The notes: generated by a model not told the origin, from the sequence alone. 64,000 nucleotides of DNA from Bretschneidera sinensis (GCA_023935145.1 CM043702.1:57020501-57084500), one strand, 5' to 3'; counted from the stretch's first letter, positions 46,279-58,214 are shown. Numbers and translations are program-made.

Positions 46279-47603
46279 TGAGAGTCATAAAATGCATCTT
46301 AACAGTACTTATTTGTTAGCATTTTAGGGTTGATCTAGGTTTGAATTGCACTTTTATACTTTAACAAATCTAAAGTGATATTCTTGGATTGTTGATCTAT
46401 TTCGATGCATTTTCAGGTACTTTGAGTCCAAAAGAGGTGGAAAGCCATCATAGCTTAAAGCACGATGCTTCGATGCACATCAGAGTGAAGGCATGGTTGC
46501 GGAAGGACAAAATGAAGAGAAACCAAGTCTTTAGTGTGTGCGCTGTGGCCTAAAAAGTCTAAGCCTCAGCCTCCAGAACCATACCCAGAACCTTGCAAAA
46601 TCCAGAAGAAGACTTCCAGTGTTCGCCGCTATCTAGACCAATCTAGGCTGCGGCCTACAGAATCATGAAGAAAAACACAAAAAAGTTGAGCCACGGCCTG
46701 GATTAATGTGAGCCGCGGCGCGAGCTCGATGCTTTGTTTCCGAGTCACTACTTAATTAGGGTTTTAATGATAGTTTAAACCCGAAAACATCCTTGGACCT
46801 TTTGTATTATAAATAGATCACTTAGGGTTTGATAAAAACAAGGCATTAAGGCTGAAAAACTCAAGAAGGCTACCACATTCTCCCCCATCAAAGTGTTCAA
46901 GAATGAACCCCATGGCCAACTAATCTCCAAGTAAGGCGAAGTGATGAATCCTTAGGTGTAGTTGTTCTTATTTTCCATTATTGATTCAGTTGTAGTTTGG
47001 ATTTATTGTCAAAACATTGTTATGATTTACTCTTTGATTTAATTAGAAGATTTTCTCTTAATCCCGTGATTGTATCTTTCTCCTCGATATAAGTCTAGTC
47101 ATGCTCTTCTTATGTCAAGATTGATTGAATGTGATTGAGTTCGGTAGATTTATCTTTTAGGTTTGTCCATTACTGCGATATTGTCATTAAGATATATTGT
47201 CATTTCTTGATAAATCTATAGGATAGGTCATGTGTGCTTAAATCGAAAGTAAAGAGTAATTCATATCAATTACATTAGGATTTACATGTGCTTTGATTGA
47301 ATATTTACCGATTGCTTGTTTGGGATGTGAAACTAGTAATCAAGATAAAAATAATTGAATCGAGATTAGAATAAGGCAATGAACCTAGGGAGGATTCCTG
47401 GACCCTTGTTGTTTCTCTATTATATTCTTCAATCTATTTACACAATTTTCTCACATTATTTCATTATCAAAACTCTAATTTTCTCACTTGATCTTTATCA
47501 TTCGTATTAAGGTTTACACTTTTCCTTTGTAGTTCACTTTTTCTCATGGGATCGACACCTCAACTATACACAATAACCGCATATTAGTTTGAGCGTAATT
47601 ACA
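46279..47603 (+). repeat. Element G 3' LTR
   Basis: It is colinear with the 5' LTR; TATA box ATTATAAATAGA at 46806-46817. The GC-rich cassette (46536-46728) has gained and lost 20-30-base blocks relative to the 5' copy. Confidence 0.92.
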
Positions 47604-47630
47604 GACCATGACAGTTCGTGTCAGAGCCAG
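47604..47630 (+). other. End of F 5' LTR and F primer-binding site
   Basis: GACCATGACA (47604-47613) is the last part of the 5' LTR of F, matching the ACCATGTCA end of its 3' LTR. TCGTGTCAGAGCCAGG (47616-47630 region) follows, matching the initiator-tRNA-Met complement over TCAGAGCCAGG. Confidence 0.78.
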
Positions 47631-49448
47631 GTTACTCTCCATTGGAATGGCTTGGTAGTGGGCAAAGACTTCAATCATTAAGTCGATTGTGATTTTGAGA
47701 GCATCTCGATCTTTTTGAGCAAGATGAAGGAATCAGTTATGAGCTTTGCAGTGTTCTTGAGTCGGTAGGATTTGGCATGTCCATACTTGAAAGGAGGTAA
47801 GTTGTGGCCTTGTCATGATTTTGAATTGGGGCTGGGTGCTGTTATCTCAACTAGTTGACCAACGTATGCATAAGGTGTGCATTTTGTTACTAGCATAGGA
47901 GAGCACAACCTTATGGAACATATGTGGGTGTTTTTCATGAGGGTACTTTTAAGTGTGGGCTTGTGTGTTTGTCTAAAAAGGTGGACTTGCACATTAAGCT
48001 TGGTTTTATGATCTCGACTAGTGGACCAACGTAGGCATAGTTGTGCATGTGGTTACTAGCTTGGCATAGCATAACCTTGTGGAACATATGTGGGCATGTT
48101 TCATAAGGTAGCTTATGAGCATGGGCTGGTGTAGTTGTCCAAATATGCGGATTTGCACTTGAGCCCTGGATAGTGAGCATTTCGGTTATGTGTCTGCATG
48201 GGTATCACGAGGTGTGGTACTTGATTCAGTTGAGATTAGAGTTGGCATATGGTTTAGTGTCAAGCTTTGAAGACTTTGACTAAGGGTGTTTGCTTGGTTA
48301 TTTTGGTTTTAGGTTAAAGTAGTGCTTTATGAGGCATTGAAGGCCCATGATCAATCACAGTGTTAAGGCATGCAGATTGGTGGCTTTCTTGTGAGGAGAA
48401 AGGTTTCTATCTTGAGAAGGATGGATTCTCCTAGCTAAGAGTTAGTGTTAAGTGAGCAGGTAGGAAGAACCCACAGTGTCAAGGAATGACACCTTTGGAT
48501 TCGAGTCATTTGAAGGGAAGGAATCCCACTTGCCTAGTGGTATACGCCATGAGTTGAGTGTTTGAGTAGAGGAGTGCTCCTTAAACCCGAGCATGGTTCT
48601 CGAGAGAGTAATTTTGGAAGTTAGGGAATATTGAGTTTTTTAGAATTAGTAGGGGTGCCGCTAGTGGGTGGTTGGCTTATGAGCCACACCTAGAGAGGTG
48701 CATCATTTTTTTGCATCTTTGTGTTGCCTAAAAGTAGGCACATGTGCAACAGAGTTTGAGTTATGGAGTTGCCTCATTTGAGACCTTGAGAAAGTTCATC
48801 TAGTGTTGGATTTTGATAATGGCTCAATGGCACCTAAGTTGGGGTAAGCCCTGTGGATGGAGCCTGATAACTTGTCTTAATGAGTGCACGCATAAGACAT
48901 CTCAAGTTCCAAAGAGAGGGATCATGAGTTTAGTGGACATGAGGGCCTCGCCCAGAAGGGTGCACCCAAGAGAAGTAGTGCCACAAGAGTGTGGTTGGCA
49001 TAAGTTCCCAGCTCATAGGATCTAACCAAAGGGATAGGAGTGTTGAAAGGTATATTATTTCACTTTAGGCAATTTAATGTGGCGAAGAAAGCCACACACC
49101 TCGTTGAGATTTGAGTTTCAGTTTTGAGCTATGATGTAGCGCCATCATTGGGTTATCAATGTAGTGTTTCAGTCGACTTGTGAGAAGTCTTCTATGGAGC
49201 TTTGAGTTGAGTTGTGAGCTCCTGAGGATAAGGAGCAGATTCGAGCCTGAGTGAGGTGGAAGCAGAAGTGTGAATGTGCATCTTCGATCAAGTCCATGGA
49301 GATAAGCGAAAGACTCTTGAGTCCTTAGATTGCACATGTGGTGCTTAATGAATAATGGAAAGATATCACAAAGCTTTCTGCATAAGCTTAGCTCTAGTTC
49401 TTATGTTGTGCATCGATGAGAACATCAACAGAATGAAGTGGGGGAGAA
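47631..49448 (+). other. Element F internal region, non-coding
   Basis: No gag or pol motif on either strand. It contains a tandem duplication (47841-48168) and ends in AAGTGGGGGAGAA, the polypurine tract. Short open frames at 47935-48180 (minus), 48813-49025 and 49074-49337 (minus) show no recognisable domain and I do not call them genes. Confidence 0.7.
47841..48172. repeat. Tandem duplication in element F interior, period about 167 bp
   Basis: Copies begin near 47841 and 48008 and share CTCRACTAGT, GACCAACGTA, the block ACCTTRTGGAACATATGTGG and a GGACTTGCAC/GGATTTGCAC block. Confidence 0.82.
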
Positions 49449-51469
49449 TGTCACGATACGTACCATTTGGCATGGTTACTACCTGTGAGTTGGCCTTTGA
49501 ATAGGTTATGTGGTGATTTGTGTGAGGTATGTGCAGCAGTGTTTTCTGGTTGTGGGACAGTCGTGCAAGAGATGTGTGTCGGCAGTGTATTAGTGTGGCA
49601 CAGTGGTATTTTCATAAATATGTGATTTATGTTTCGAAAATTTATGAGAATTTTTGGGAGTATTTTGAAAATGTGCACAGTGTTACGATACGTTTGGATT
49701 TGGCAGATTGCGTAAATTCTATTATTAAAGGATTATGATGATTCAAGCATAAGGTATGTTTCCTACCAGTAATGCTCAAATTGACTTAAGACTCTTTAGG
49801 GGGGGGATATAGTGTCGGGCTTTCCCCCACCCTTGGTGTATGCACATAGGCCATAGTTGGGCTATGGTTTGAGACATGTGTTGGCACTAAGTGAGCCTTC
49901 CAATGTAACTTGGAGTGCAGGTTTGGGGCTACCAGAGGGTGACTCGAGCCTCCATGAAGCTGGGAGCTTTATGGACAATATAGGTGGCTTGTATGCATTA
50001 TATTGCATTCTTCTCCCATGCTTTAGGCTTTACCCTATGCTCATTATCGTGTGGATTATTGGATATCATCTTCGCACTATGTGCGCAAGTAGTGTGCAGT
50101 TCTCGTGTCGCTATGAGGAACCCGTGGGTATGTGTAGGTTTGGGGCCACCAGAGGGTGACTCGAGCCCTATAAAGCTGGGAGCTTCATGGACAATATAGG
50201 TGGCTTGTATGCATTATATTGCGCTCTTCTTCCATGCTTTAGGCTTTGCTCTATGCTCATTATCATGTGGGTTATTGGATATCATCTTCGCACTGTGTGC
50301 TCAAGTAGTGTGTAGTTCTCATGTCCCTATGAGGAACCCATGGGTATGTGTAGGTTTGGGGCCACCAGAGGGTGACTCGAGCCTCCATGAAGCTGGGAGC
50401 TTCATGGACAATATAGGTGGCTAGTATGCATTATATTGTGCTCTTCTCCCATGCTTTAGGATTTACCCTATGCTCGTTATGTGTCAGTTATTGGATATCA
50501 ACTTGGCACTGTGTGCGCAAGTAGTGTGCAGTTCTCGTGTCGCTATGAGGAACCCGTGGGGATATCTTCGGTTAAGTTTTGGGCTGAATGTGTGCAGCCA
50601 TATCTACGTGGGTGCAGACTCTCAATTATGTTGTGGGCTATCATCGAAGTGTTCAGCACAGTGATGGGAGGCATTGTGCATCTGTGGGCAAGTTGCACAT
50701 CTGCTATCTTCAGTTGGGCTTGTAAGCGGTGTGCTTGCCGCTAGACTTGAGAGGTTGTTGAATGCAGTCAGATTTTTGGGCGGTATGCTCTTGGTTAAGA
50801 TGGTAGAATAATATCCATGTGTCTAGCATAAGAAAAGAAGGATTGTGCTTTAGTGTGCAAGTAGCAGAGGGTGACATTTTGCATCTTCTATGGGCGCCCA
50901 AGTAAGAGGGATTGCAGGTCTTTGAGCTAGGAATTGACACAGATGACTACTTTATGGTATTTCTAGGATGTCTTAGAATTCTAATGGGACTTTACTCATG
51001 TGCTCTTAATCAGGTAAGTGTTCCTTATGGGGGTCTAAAGGCATGAGGGCTAATGAGGACAATTAGCCCATGTTCGTGGCTATTCGGGTCAGTGAGATAT
51101 TGTGGTTAGTTTGAGACTATATGTTAACCTTTAGGACAAATTCAATTATCTTGCAACTTAGCATCAGGTATGTGGGGTCTTGAAGACTTGGGTATCAGTT
51201 GAGAATCAGAGGCACGAAAGGATTGTTGCTTGGTAGCGGGCCAAGCTTTGAGTGGAGACCATGGGCAATTGTGTGTGCATCAGGTGAGTTTCTTGGTACC
51301 ATGGTTTATGTGTTTATGAGAAAGAAAATGAGTCATGCGGCTTCTAAAAAGGTTGTTTTGTGAGTTCTTGAGGTGAAAACTCGAGGTGAAGAAAGGCTAA
51401 CTAGGACTTGGGGGAGTTTTAGCGCCGCATGATCCTCTAGATTTAGGGCAAATTTGGCGAACCATGTCA
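49449..51469 (+). repeat. Element F 3' LTR
   Basis: It starts TGTCACGATACG after a purine tract and ends ACCATGTCA before the target duplication. It carries three tandem copies of a 216-bp unit that is single in the 5' LTR. Confidence 0.9.
49921..50570. repeat. Triplicated 216-bp unit in F 3' LTR
   Basis: Units start GTTTGGGGC at 49921, 50138 and 50354 (spacing 217 and 216) and each includes GAGGGTGACTCGAGCC, GACAATATAGGTGGCT and GAGGAACCCGTGGG or a one-base variant. The single 5' LTR counterpart is at about 31040-31250. The repetition produces a series of similar open frames beginning MACMHYIA that are not genes. Confidence 0.9.
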
Positions 51470-51474
51470 CCTAG

Positions 51475-53204
51475 CAAGGGATTTGGCTCTATAAATCACC
51501 ATTTTCACGTTCAAAACTCAGTTCTGTCGTACAAAATTTTCATTTCTCTCTCAAAATTCATTTAAAACTATTGAAGAATTGTATGAACTTGAGGTTTTTC
51601 ATAGATGTTTATTGAAGTTGATAGTTCAAGATTTGGTTTCAAGAAGTTTTTGACAAAATCTTTGTGGATATAATCTATTCTTTTATTGTTCTTCTTCATA
51701 TAGAAATCATGATTTTAAGAGCTTAAAACTTCATGTTCTTCTTGAATGAGTTTGGATTTGATTCAAGATAAAGGGAAAAGAGTTCAACTAAAACTTTCAA
51801 TTTGACTAGGTTGGAACATGCATACATATATACACGCATTTAACCGATTATAATGGTTTAGATTATGTTATGAGATAGTAATACCAGTAAAGTGTGTTCT
51901 TGTTAGGTGGAGGTATAGTGGGAGAAGCAGGTCCGAGCAACTCTGCTTAGTGAAGAGTATTTGGATTAGGTATAATTAAAGGTGTTGCTGAAACGTGTTA
52001 AAGACAAGGAAGTGATTCATAGATAGTGCTTGGTGCTTCTCAGTGAGTTCACTTTACTTTTAATAAGCAACAAGAAGTAAGAAATGCTAAAGGGTATATT
52101 ATAAATATGTTAAATTTGAAGGAATAAAGAATATATCCATGAATTTAATGAATAAAATGAAATATAATTCTCAATGATGTTAATTTGATGAAACGATTGA
52201 GTCTATGTATATGCATGATAAATTGTTGTGAATTGTATTCTTAGAAGGATGAGTAAATCATATAAACTAGATTGTTATGATAAATTGTTAATTTTGTGAT
52301 GTAGTTATTTGATGGTAATGCTATTATGCTTGCTTGTATATGATGGTACATGAATTGTAGGACTACATAAAAGGAAGGGTATGGTCCGAGAAGGATCAGG
52401 TCCATGACTAGTTCGAGTGTTCGTGTGTCTGCACATGAAGAGACGTCCCAATACCTATATCAGAGACTGATATGGATGCCTATATTAGATATTGATATGG
52501 ATGAAAATGAAATAAAATGATTTGTGATTAGATGTGATGTGATTAATGGAGATGTGTGAAGGAAGATGATACTGAGATGAAAACTGTGCATATGCATTCA
52601 TTTAATATTCTCATTATTTCATTGAGATGCTTATAAATCAATCATATAGTGAAATTTTATGATGTGTAATGAGAAGAATGATGTTGAATTATATATCATG
52701 AGTTATATTATATCTCAACTGCATTTGAATGAAATTCTCGAGATATGATATGATAGGAAATATGATGATTAAATGAAGTATAATAACTTTTAAATCAATT
52801 GTAAATAAAATTATAAATTGAAGTATAAAAATCGAGTATTTCCCGTAAATTGGAATTCACTGAGATTTGTAGAGCTCACCCTTTCCTTTTTTATTAAATT
52901 TCAGGTTGAAAGCAGAAATGTTGATAAAGTTCTATGATATGATTTCTATTTGTGGCTGTTTAGGTGGGTCCATGTAATCGGCATCGTCAGGAAATATTTT
53001 TTTTATTTGTTCTTGTCTTGTATTTAATCATGCATAGACATGTTTACTTTATATAATAAATTTATGTATCTCCTCGAGAATGAGTCGAGGTGTATATAAT
53101 GTAAATATGTTTTAAGATTCGAAATTATTGCTTATAAGTCTGTGCTTAATGCTGAAAGGTGACGATTCTATCTTGGGTGGGCCCATCCGGGATGGGTCAT
53201 TACA
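51475..53204 (+). repeat. Element E 3' LTR, second part
   Basis: It resumes immediately after the second cctag, with TATA-like CTCTATAAAT at 51487-51496, and is colinear with the 5' LTR from about 24402 onward to the end GGGTCATTACA. Confidence 0.9.
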
Positions 53205-54385
53205 ATTATGATCTAACCCAATACCTTTTAGACCAACTCAAGGTATATTATTTACCAAATTAAAGTGTAATATATTTATACGATAACACATAAAATAGAG
53301 TCAAGTTCGAGCTCATAAAATTGAGCTTGGGCTTAACTCGAGGTTAGCTTCAATTAGTCTTTTCGGCTGAAGTCTTGTAATTTTGTGGCTCATACAATAA
53401 TACTCTTACAAAATTTTCTTTGTTAGTGGTTGTGCCTGGGAGCATCAAGGTTAAACCACCTAATTTTGTTTTCTGGGCTTTTGTGGCTGATTTATGTTTT
53501 ATTCAATGAAATGAAGTATTTTCTTCTAAAAAAGGCATAAATTTAATTAGATAAATAAAAATTTATCTTCAAAAAGCTTATCAAGTTGTTATAAAATATT
53601 CAAAATTAATCAAGATTTTTATTAACATAAAATATTTGATAGTTAAAAATATATCAAGTCAAAATTATAAATATATTTTTCATTGATGTGAAGTTTTGAA
53701 CTTTATTATCATATATTTCTCTATGAACAAGATACTTATAAATAATTAAATATGTGAAGTTAATATTAAATATTTTTAATCATAAACTAAATTGGGTATA
53801 TTTATGTTACTTATTTTAAATAATTAAACATTTATTGATATATGTATTTTTTTTAATATAAATATAACTTATATTTAAAAATCTCAAACCGAACCAACCT
53901 AACCAATTCTTATCTAAATGACCAAAAACCAAGCCCATTATGGTTTAAAAATCCCAATCCCATTAGAACTTAAAAACTGGGTCAAGCCCAACCTGGATTA
54001 ATCCATTACCTTACCTATTTCTTTAACCAGAAGAGGTATAACCACATAAAATTTAATTAGATAAATAAAACTTTATCTTCAAAAAGCTTATCAAGTTGTT
54101 ATAAGATATTCAAAATTAATCATGATTTTTATTAATATAGAAATATTTGATAATTAATAATACATCAAAGTCATATATCACGTCCTTGTGGCACTTGGTG
54201 TAGAAAAAGCTTGTATATGATATTTATTATAAATAAATCTAAAAATTATTTATTAATAATTAGTATAAGATAATTACTTTATGGTTTTATATTTCTTTTT
54301 GATGAGTTGTGACTTTATACTTGATACCATTAATTTGTGAATCTGTTAACAAATAATAAACAATTAGTTTTTCTCTTTTAGAAAA
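53205..54385. other. AT-rich DNA right of element E with a direct duplication
   Basis: No gene recognised. A block of about 140 bp at 53534-53676 recurs at 54045-54190 (511-base spacing), sharing AATTTAATTAGATAAATAAA and CTTCAAAAAGCTTATCAAGT. The block 53231-53293 resembles 23651-23722 across element E. Confidence 0.7.
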
Positions 54386-54590
54386 ATTAGGTTAGTTCGA
54401 GTCTTGGGTTATTCGGGTTTCGAGTCATGGGTCACTCAGATTTCGAGTTTGTTGGGTCTCGAGTCAATCGTGTCTCGGATTATTTTGATTTCGGGTTGTT
54501 TAGGTCTCGAGCCATAATATATTTACTGTATTTTTCTGGTTCGGGTGGTTTAGGTTTGGTCAGATTTTGCTATTTCTACTTGTTATGCAT
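54386..54590. repeat. Degenerate GGGTTTCGAGTC-type repeat
   Basis: Variants of a 14-16-base unit such as GGGTTTCGAGTCATGG and GGGTCTCGAGTCAATCG, the same kind of repeat as at 23146-23455. Its right edge TTGCTATTTCTACTTG resembles the complement of the left edge there. Confidence 0.65.
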
Positions 54591-55500
54591 TTTCTTAATA
54601 TAAGTAACTTTTCAAATAAAAAACAACCTTCTCAAGTACCCAATTCTAACAAATATGAATGAGTCTAAACATGGGTTTCATCAAACGGGAATGAAAAATT
54701 AATTCTCTTAAAAAAGTAAATGAAGGACTAGGTATTGTTATGCAATCTCAAGAGTGAAGAAGGAGCTTTAGTGGAACACACAGAAGAGTCAGAGATATGG
54801 GGTTGGATAGTACGAAGTTTGCAGGTCTATTTCCTTTCATACAATCATGATGAAGAGGCACTGAGAAGAATAGATATCCCATTCTTTAGTTCATCTAGTA
54901 CACCATCACAAAAAAGCAGCACTCATTTGCATAAAAAACTAGTGACTCATTTGAAGAAAATAACAAAGAAAAGATAAATTCATAACTATCCTTTTCTTGA
55001 GATTGAGAAGTAAGCAATAGTAGCTAGTAGAATAGTTAGTGATGAACTGAAGAACAATTACTCCAATCACAATGGTATTCAATCATAAGTAAAACTCAAC
55101 TGCCATTAATATTTTACTAACAAATTGAAAGGAGTAAAACTGACAAACACTTTTGATGCAATTATGAAAAATCCAACTCTTCATACTATGAGCAATGTTT
55201 CTAGATCAAATTACAATTCCAAAGCAACCAGAAAACAACATGAGAAGCTCAGGTAGAAAATTATCACCATAAACCCATAAACTATAAATGCAACCAAAGA
55301 CGAGAGGTCCCGAACTTGCTCATGGAGTGATCAATTATAGTCACGACAATAGACTAACCAATGTAAACTGGCACTTTATTTCTATTTGATACAAATTATC
55401 TATATAGAGGCAATGTTGCATGATCATATTCAGATAACACTTAAAAAGAAAAGATATCTTTATGTGAATTATCTTTAAATGATTTCAAGATGATAAAAGC
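54591..55500. other. AT-rich spacer
   Basis: An 80-codon open frame (54735-54977) has no recognisable domain or supporting context; otherwise nothing is identified. Confidence 0.45.
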
Positions 55501-55507
55501 TATTCTT

Positions 55508-55675
55508 CTATATACATACATATGTATTTGTGTATATATATATATATATATATATACATACATATGTATATATATATACATATATACACATATACATACA
55601 CACACATATATATACACATGTATACATATATATATACGTACACACAGACATGCATACATATATACATATATAAAT
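55508..55675. repeat. AT/ATAC/ATGT microsatellite
   Basis: About 170 bases of alternating purine and pyrimidine built from TA, CATA and CACA words. It creates Tyr/Ile/Cys-rich open frames on both strands that are not genes. Confidence 0.95.
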
Positions 55676-56059
55676 TTCAAATGCAGAGTACAAATGAAGC
55701 AACTAAAAATAAGTTGAGTAAAAGGGAAATACTGTCTCATAAAGGAGTGAAATTTTGAGGAATCAAATGTCCAGATGAGTATGACTCCATCTCTGTCAGT
55801 GTGAAAGCTCATTGATGAGAACAATAATTTTCTCGTCTTCCAATAACAAAAACAATGATAAAGGATGTCTAATTTATACCAGACTACATAATTGCTATTA
55901 AAAAAAATTTCACATTCACTGTACTCAATTGTATAAAGCAAAAGATAAGATTTGCATCAAGTTCTTTACTAAGAGTCCCAGGACTTATACCAAGTCAAAC
56001 CGGTTCGGTTGGTTTAAAAAACTTTGGCACAATTTCAAAGACTGGTCTTTGACAGTGTT

Positions 56060-57330
56060 TCCTTTTCCATGATTCTGACCAAGCAACTTAATCCTTAGGA
56101 TTTTGATGATAAACTATTTTATTGTCCTAACACTCTATTGTTATCTACAAGTATTAAGGTTCAGATCTGTGCTTACAGATTAATGAAGCTTTGAAGGTCA
56201 TTCAAGATGAGTTAAAGAAAGAAGAAGAGCTATCAGAGGAATCAAAGTATTTTTAAGTTAAGTAAGTTGTATCCTCTCTCTAGTCTCTTGCAATTTTTTT
56301 TTAATAAAAGTGTTTTACTTAAACCCGAATCATAGAATTTAAAAGACCAGTCGCCTAGCACCTCAAAAGGATCATGTCTCTTTTTAAACTGAAGTGACAA
56401 CTGACTATGGTTCATTAGCAATCAACTGGCAAAGAGATCAACTCCTCTACTATAATTTTTTTTAAAGTGAAGCCTACAATATACATAAATTTTGATTATA
56501 AAACGATCGCCATCACATCCCAAAATTTAAGGAATCCAAATTCATGTGCTAAAGCAGTGTACTGTAGGCTTTATTTTACAATTTTTACTGCAGATGAGTT
56601 AATCTAACTAGCGAAAGGGGAATAAACTTTTGATAGTCGACTAGACAAAGTGATAGTTCAACTTGAGTTTTGCTTTAAAAAACCTAACTTTCAAATGGAT
56701 AGCCGACTGGCTAAAAGAGACAGTCGACTATCCTGTCAAAATAATGGCTAGTTTTTAATAATTAAAGTGATGGTCAATGCATTTAATGCACCAAACGACT
56801 ATTTATTGTCTCTAATGACTAGTTAAAGTTAAAGATATATATAACCAGCCTTAATGAGCCTTATCTACAACTTGAACATCTTTGAGCTTATTAATTGTTT
56901 CATTTAAGTTTTCATATTGAAATTGAGTCATTCTTGTGCAAAGAGCTTTTGAGAGAGAAATTTCAATTGTAATGTTTCATTAAAGATCTCTCTTGTTGCA
57001 CCAAAAAAATTCCTTTCATTCTCTTGTTGTAAACGAATTGGTGTAACTCTTGATAAGGATTTTTGAGTGTTTAGGTGTTAAACACTTGTGAGAGAAAATT
57101 CTTGTAAGGGTTTGGACAATGGTTGTATTGTTTACTTGGATTAGTGACGGAACTCTCAAAAGGACTCTTGAGGAGTGGACTAGGTACAAGGAGTGACCGA
57201 ACCATTATGAATCCGTTTGTAAGCTCTACCCCCTTACTCTCTTTAATTTCCAAGAAGTTTATTTTTTGTTCTTAATTATTTATTTGCTTTTATTTGGTAG
57301 CATACTTAATTGGTTTTTAAATTTGTATTA
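56060..57330 (+). repeat. Probable copia LTR remnant
   Basis: The order of features is that of long plant copia LTRs: TTAGGATTTTGATGATAAAC near the start (56096), a block of TAGTCGACTA-like words (56634-56730), AAGATATATATAACC as TATA region (56833-56847), then TCTCTCTTGTTGCACC, and the late phrase GAGGAGTGGACTAGG...GTGACCGAACCA (57170-57205). No second LTR, primer-binding site or target duplication was found. The MITE at 56440-56600 lies within it. Confidence 0.5.
56440..56600. mobile_element. MITE-like inverted-repeat element, copy 2
   Basis: Imperfect inverted repeats of about 38 bases run from AACTCCTCTACTATAA at the left and from the complement of CTGCAGATGAGTT at the right, with GTGAAGCCTAC and GTAGGCTTTA inside. 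The core AAATTTTGATTATAAAACG and ATCCCAAAATTTAAGGAATC matches copy 1 at 18948-19119. The outer few bases of the two copies differ, so true ends may be further in. Confidence 0.7.
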
Positions 57331-58214
57331 ATTGTAAGAAGTTTTTAAAGTCAATTTATTCCTCTTAAGTTTCATTAGTCAACACTGAATAATACTATTA
57401 ATAACTACATATCTCAAATGGATTTTCTGAATAAACATATAGTACCTATCTAAAAGATTCAATGAGCTTTAGCTTGTATCTGGTGCAAACCAAAATCATG
57501 AAAGCTACCGAACTCACATGGCACTTTATCAAATATTTATTCTATAGCTAAGACAAATCAGATAGTGATAAATGTTTACATTTTAAAGGAGAGAGAGGAG
57601 TAGAAGAAGAAAATTGAATCAGTTTAATTGCAATTTCATAATATGTTCATACCATGTACCATAGACACCAATTCTAAAAAAGAATCAAATATATCTATAA
57701 AACTATAGCATACAAATTTATAATAATAAAAAATTAGATACTATTAATTCAAAGTATACCATTCTTTAAGCAAACTACTGATAAATTATGTCAAATCAAA
57801 TATAAAAATAACCAAAGTAAACTCCTATAAATAGATTAAAATCCTTTCACTAATATATAGAATTATTAATGTTGGTTTTTGTGTGTGTAATGATTTATAT
57901 GCATTCTAACTAATGAAAACAACTCTGGAATGTTTCCTTCCTTCAGTATAAGTCGAACGTACTACAAATAATAAGAAGGCGAAGGCGTCAACAATGCCCT
58001 CTACTTTCCTAAAAATTCAATACCTTGATATTTTGAAGGAAGCATATCCGAAGAGGGGTTACAATCTTCTTGGACTCTTAATATTAGCATTATAATTTTG
58101 AAATACTACAATCCTTAGAAGAATCCACCAGTAATTATCATAACCTCTCCTAGGAAATACATTCGAAGCACTTAGAATTCTTCTGGATCAGAAATGTGAC
58201 TTTAAATTTCACAA
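57331..58214. other. AT-rich spacer
   Basis: No gene or element recognised. Confidence 0.45.

Larger units (their letters stand above)
32548..47603 (+). mobile_element. Element G: Athila-like Ty3/gypsy retrotransposon, split by H
   Basis: LTRs of 1.33 kb lie at 32548-33873 and 46279-47603. A tRNA-Asp primer-binding site follows the first. Gag, protease, RT, RNase H and integrase follow in gypsy order, and a purine tract precedes the 3' LTR. The tRNA-Asp primer, the LDLGAS-type protease and the RT variants are those of the Athila group. It lies ten bases before the end of the F 5' LTR; the flanking GACTG (32542-32546) and GACCA (47604-47608) look like a decayed target duplication. Excluding H, its length is about 9.8 kb. 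Confidence 0.9.
30568..51469 (+). mobile_element. Element F: non-coding LTR element (LARD-like), split by G
   Basis: It is flanked by a perfect 5-bp duplication cctag (30563-30567 and 51470-51474). Its 2-kb LTRs are at 30568-32547 plus 47604-47613, and at 49449-51469. The internal region is only 1.84 kb (47614-49448), starts with a tRNA-Met primer-binding site, ends with a polypurine tract, and holds no gag or pol motif in any frame I read. This is the organisation of a large non-autonomous retrotransposon derivative. The donor of its enzymes is unknown. E and F have unrelated LTRs. Confidence 0.88.
24115..53204 (+). mobile_element. Element E: chromodomain Ty3/gypsy retrotransposon split by a 20.9-kb nest
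   Basis: The 5' LTR (24115-26168), gag-pol and the first 288 bases of the 3' LTR (30280-30567) are contiguous; the rest of the 3' LTR resumes at 51475 and ends at 53204. Between them lies element F with a perfect 5-bp duplication of E sequence (cctag). Bases flanking E share ATTA (24111-24114, 53205-53208), a weak trace of its own duplication. The pol order RT, RNase H, integrase and a C-terminal chromodomain-like segment indicates a plant chromovirus, most like the Tekay/Del type. It lacks a recognisable protease and nucleocapsid. Confidence 0.92.

Noticed and set aside
49857..50744. Series of similar small proteins in tandem, resembling a gene family
   Set aside because: They are repeats of the same 216-bp LTR unit; the 5' LTR has one unit and no conserved protein.
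54735..54977. 80-codon open frame as a host gene
   Set aside because: No recognisable domain, and no support from neighbouring sequence or splice context; length is within chance for this window.
55441..55941. 166-codon minus-strand open frame and overlapping plus-strand frames
   Set aside because: The middle is the AT/AC microsatellite, giving Tyr/Ile/Cys repeats on both strands; no domain on either side.
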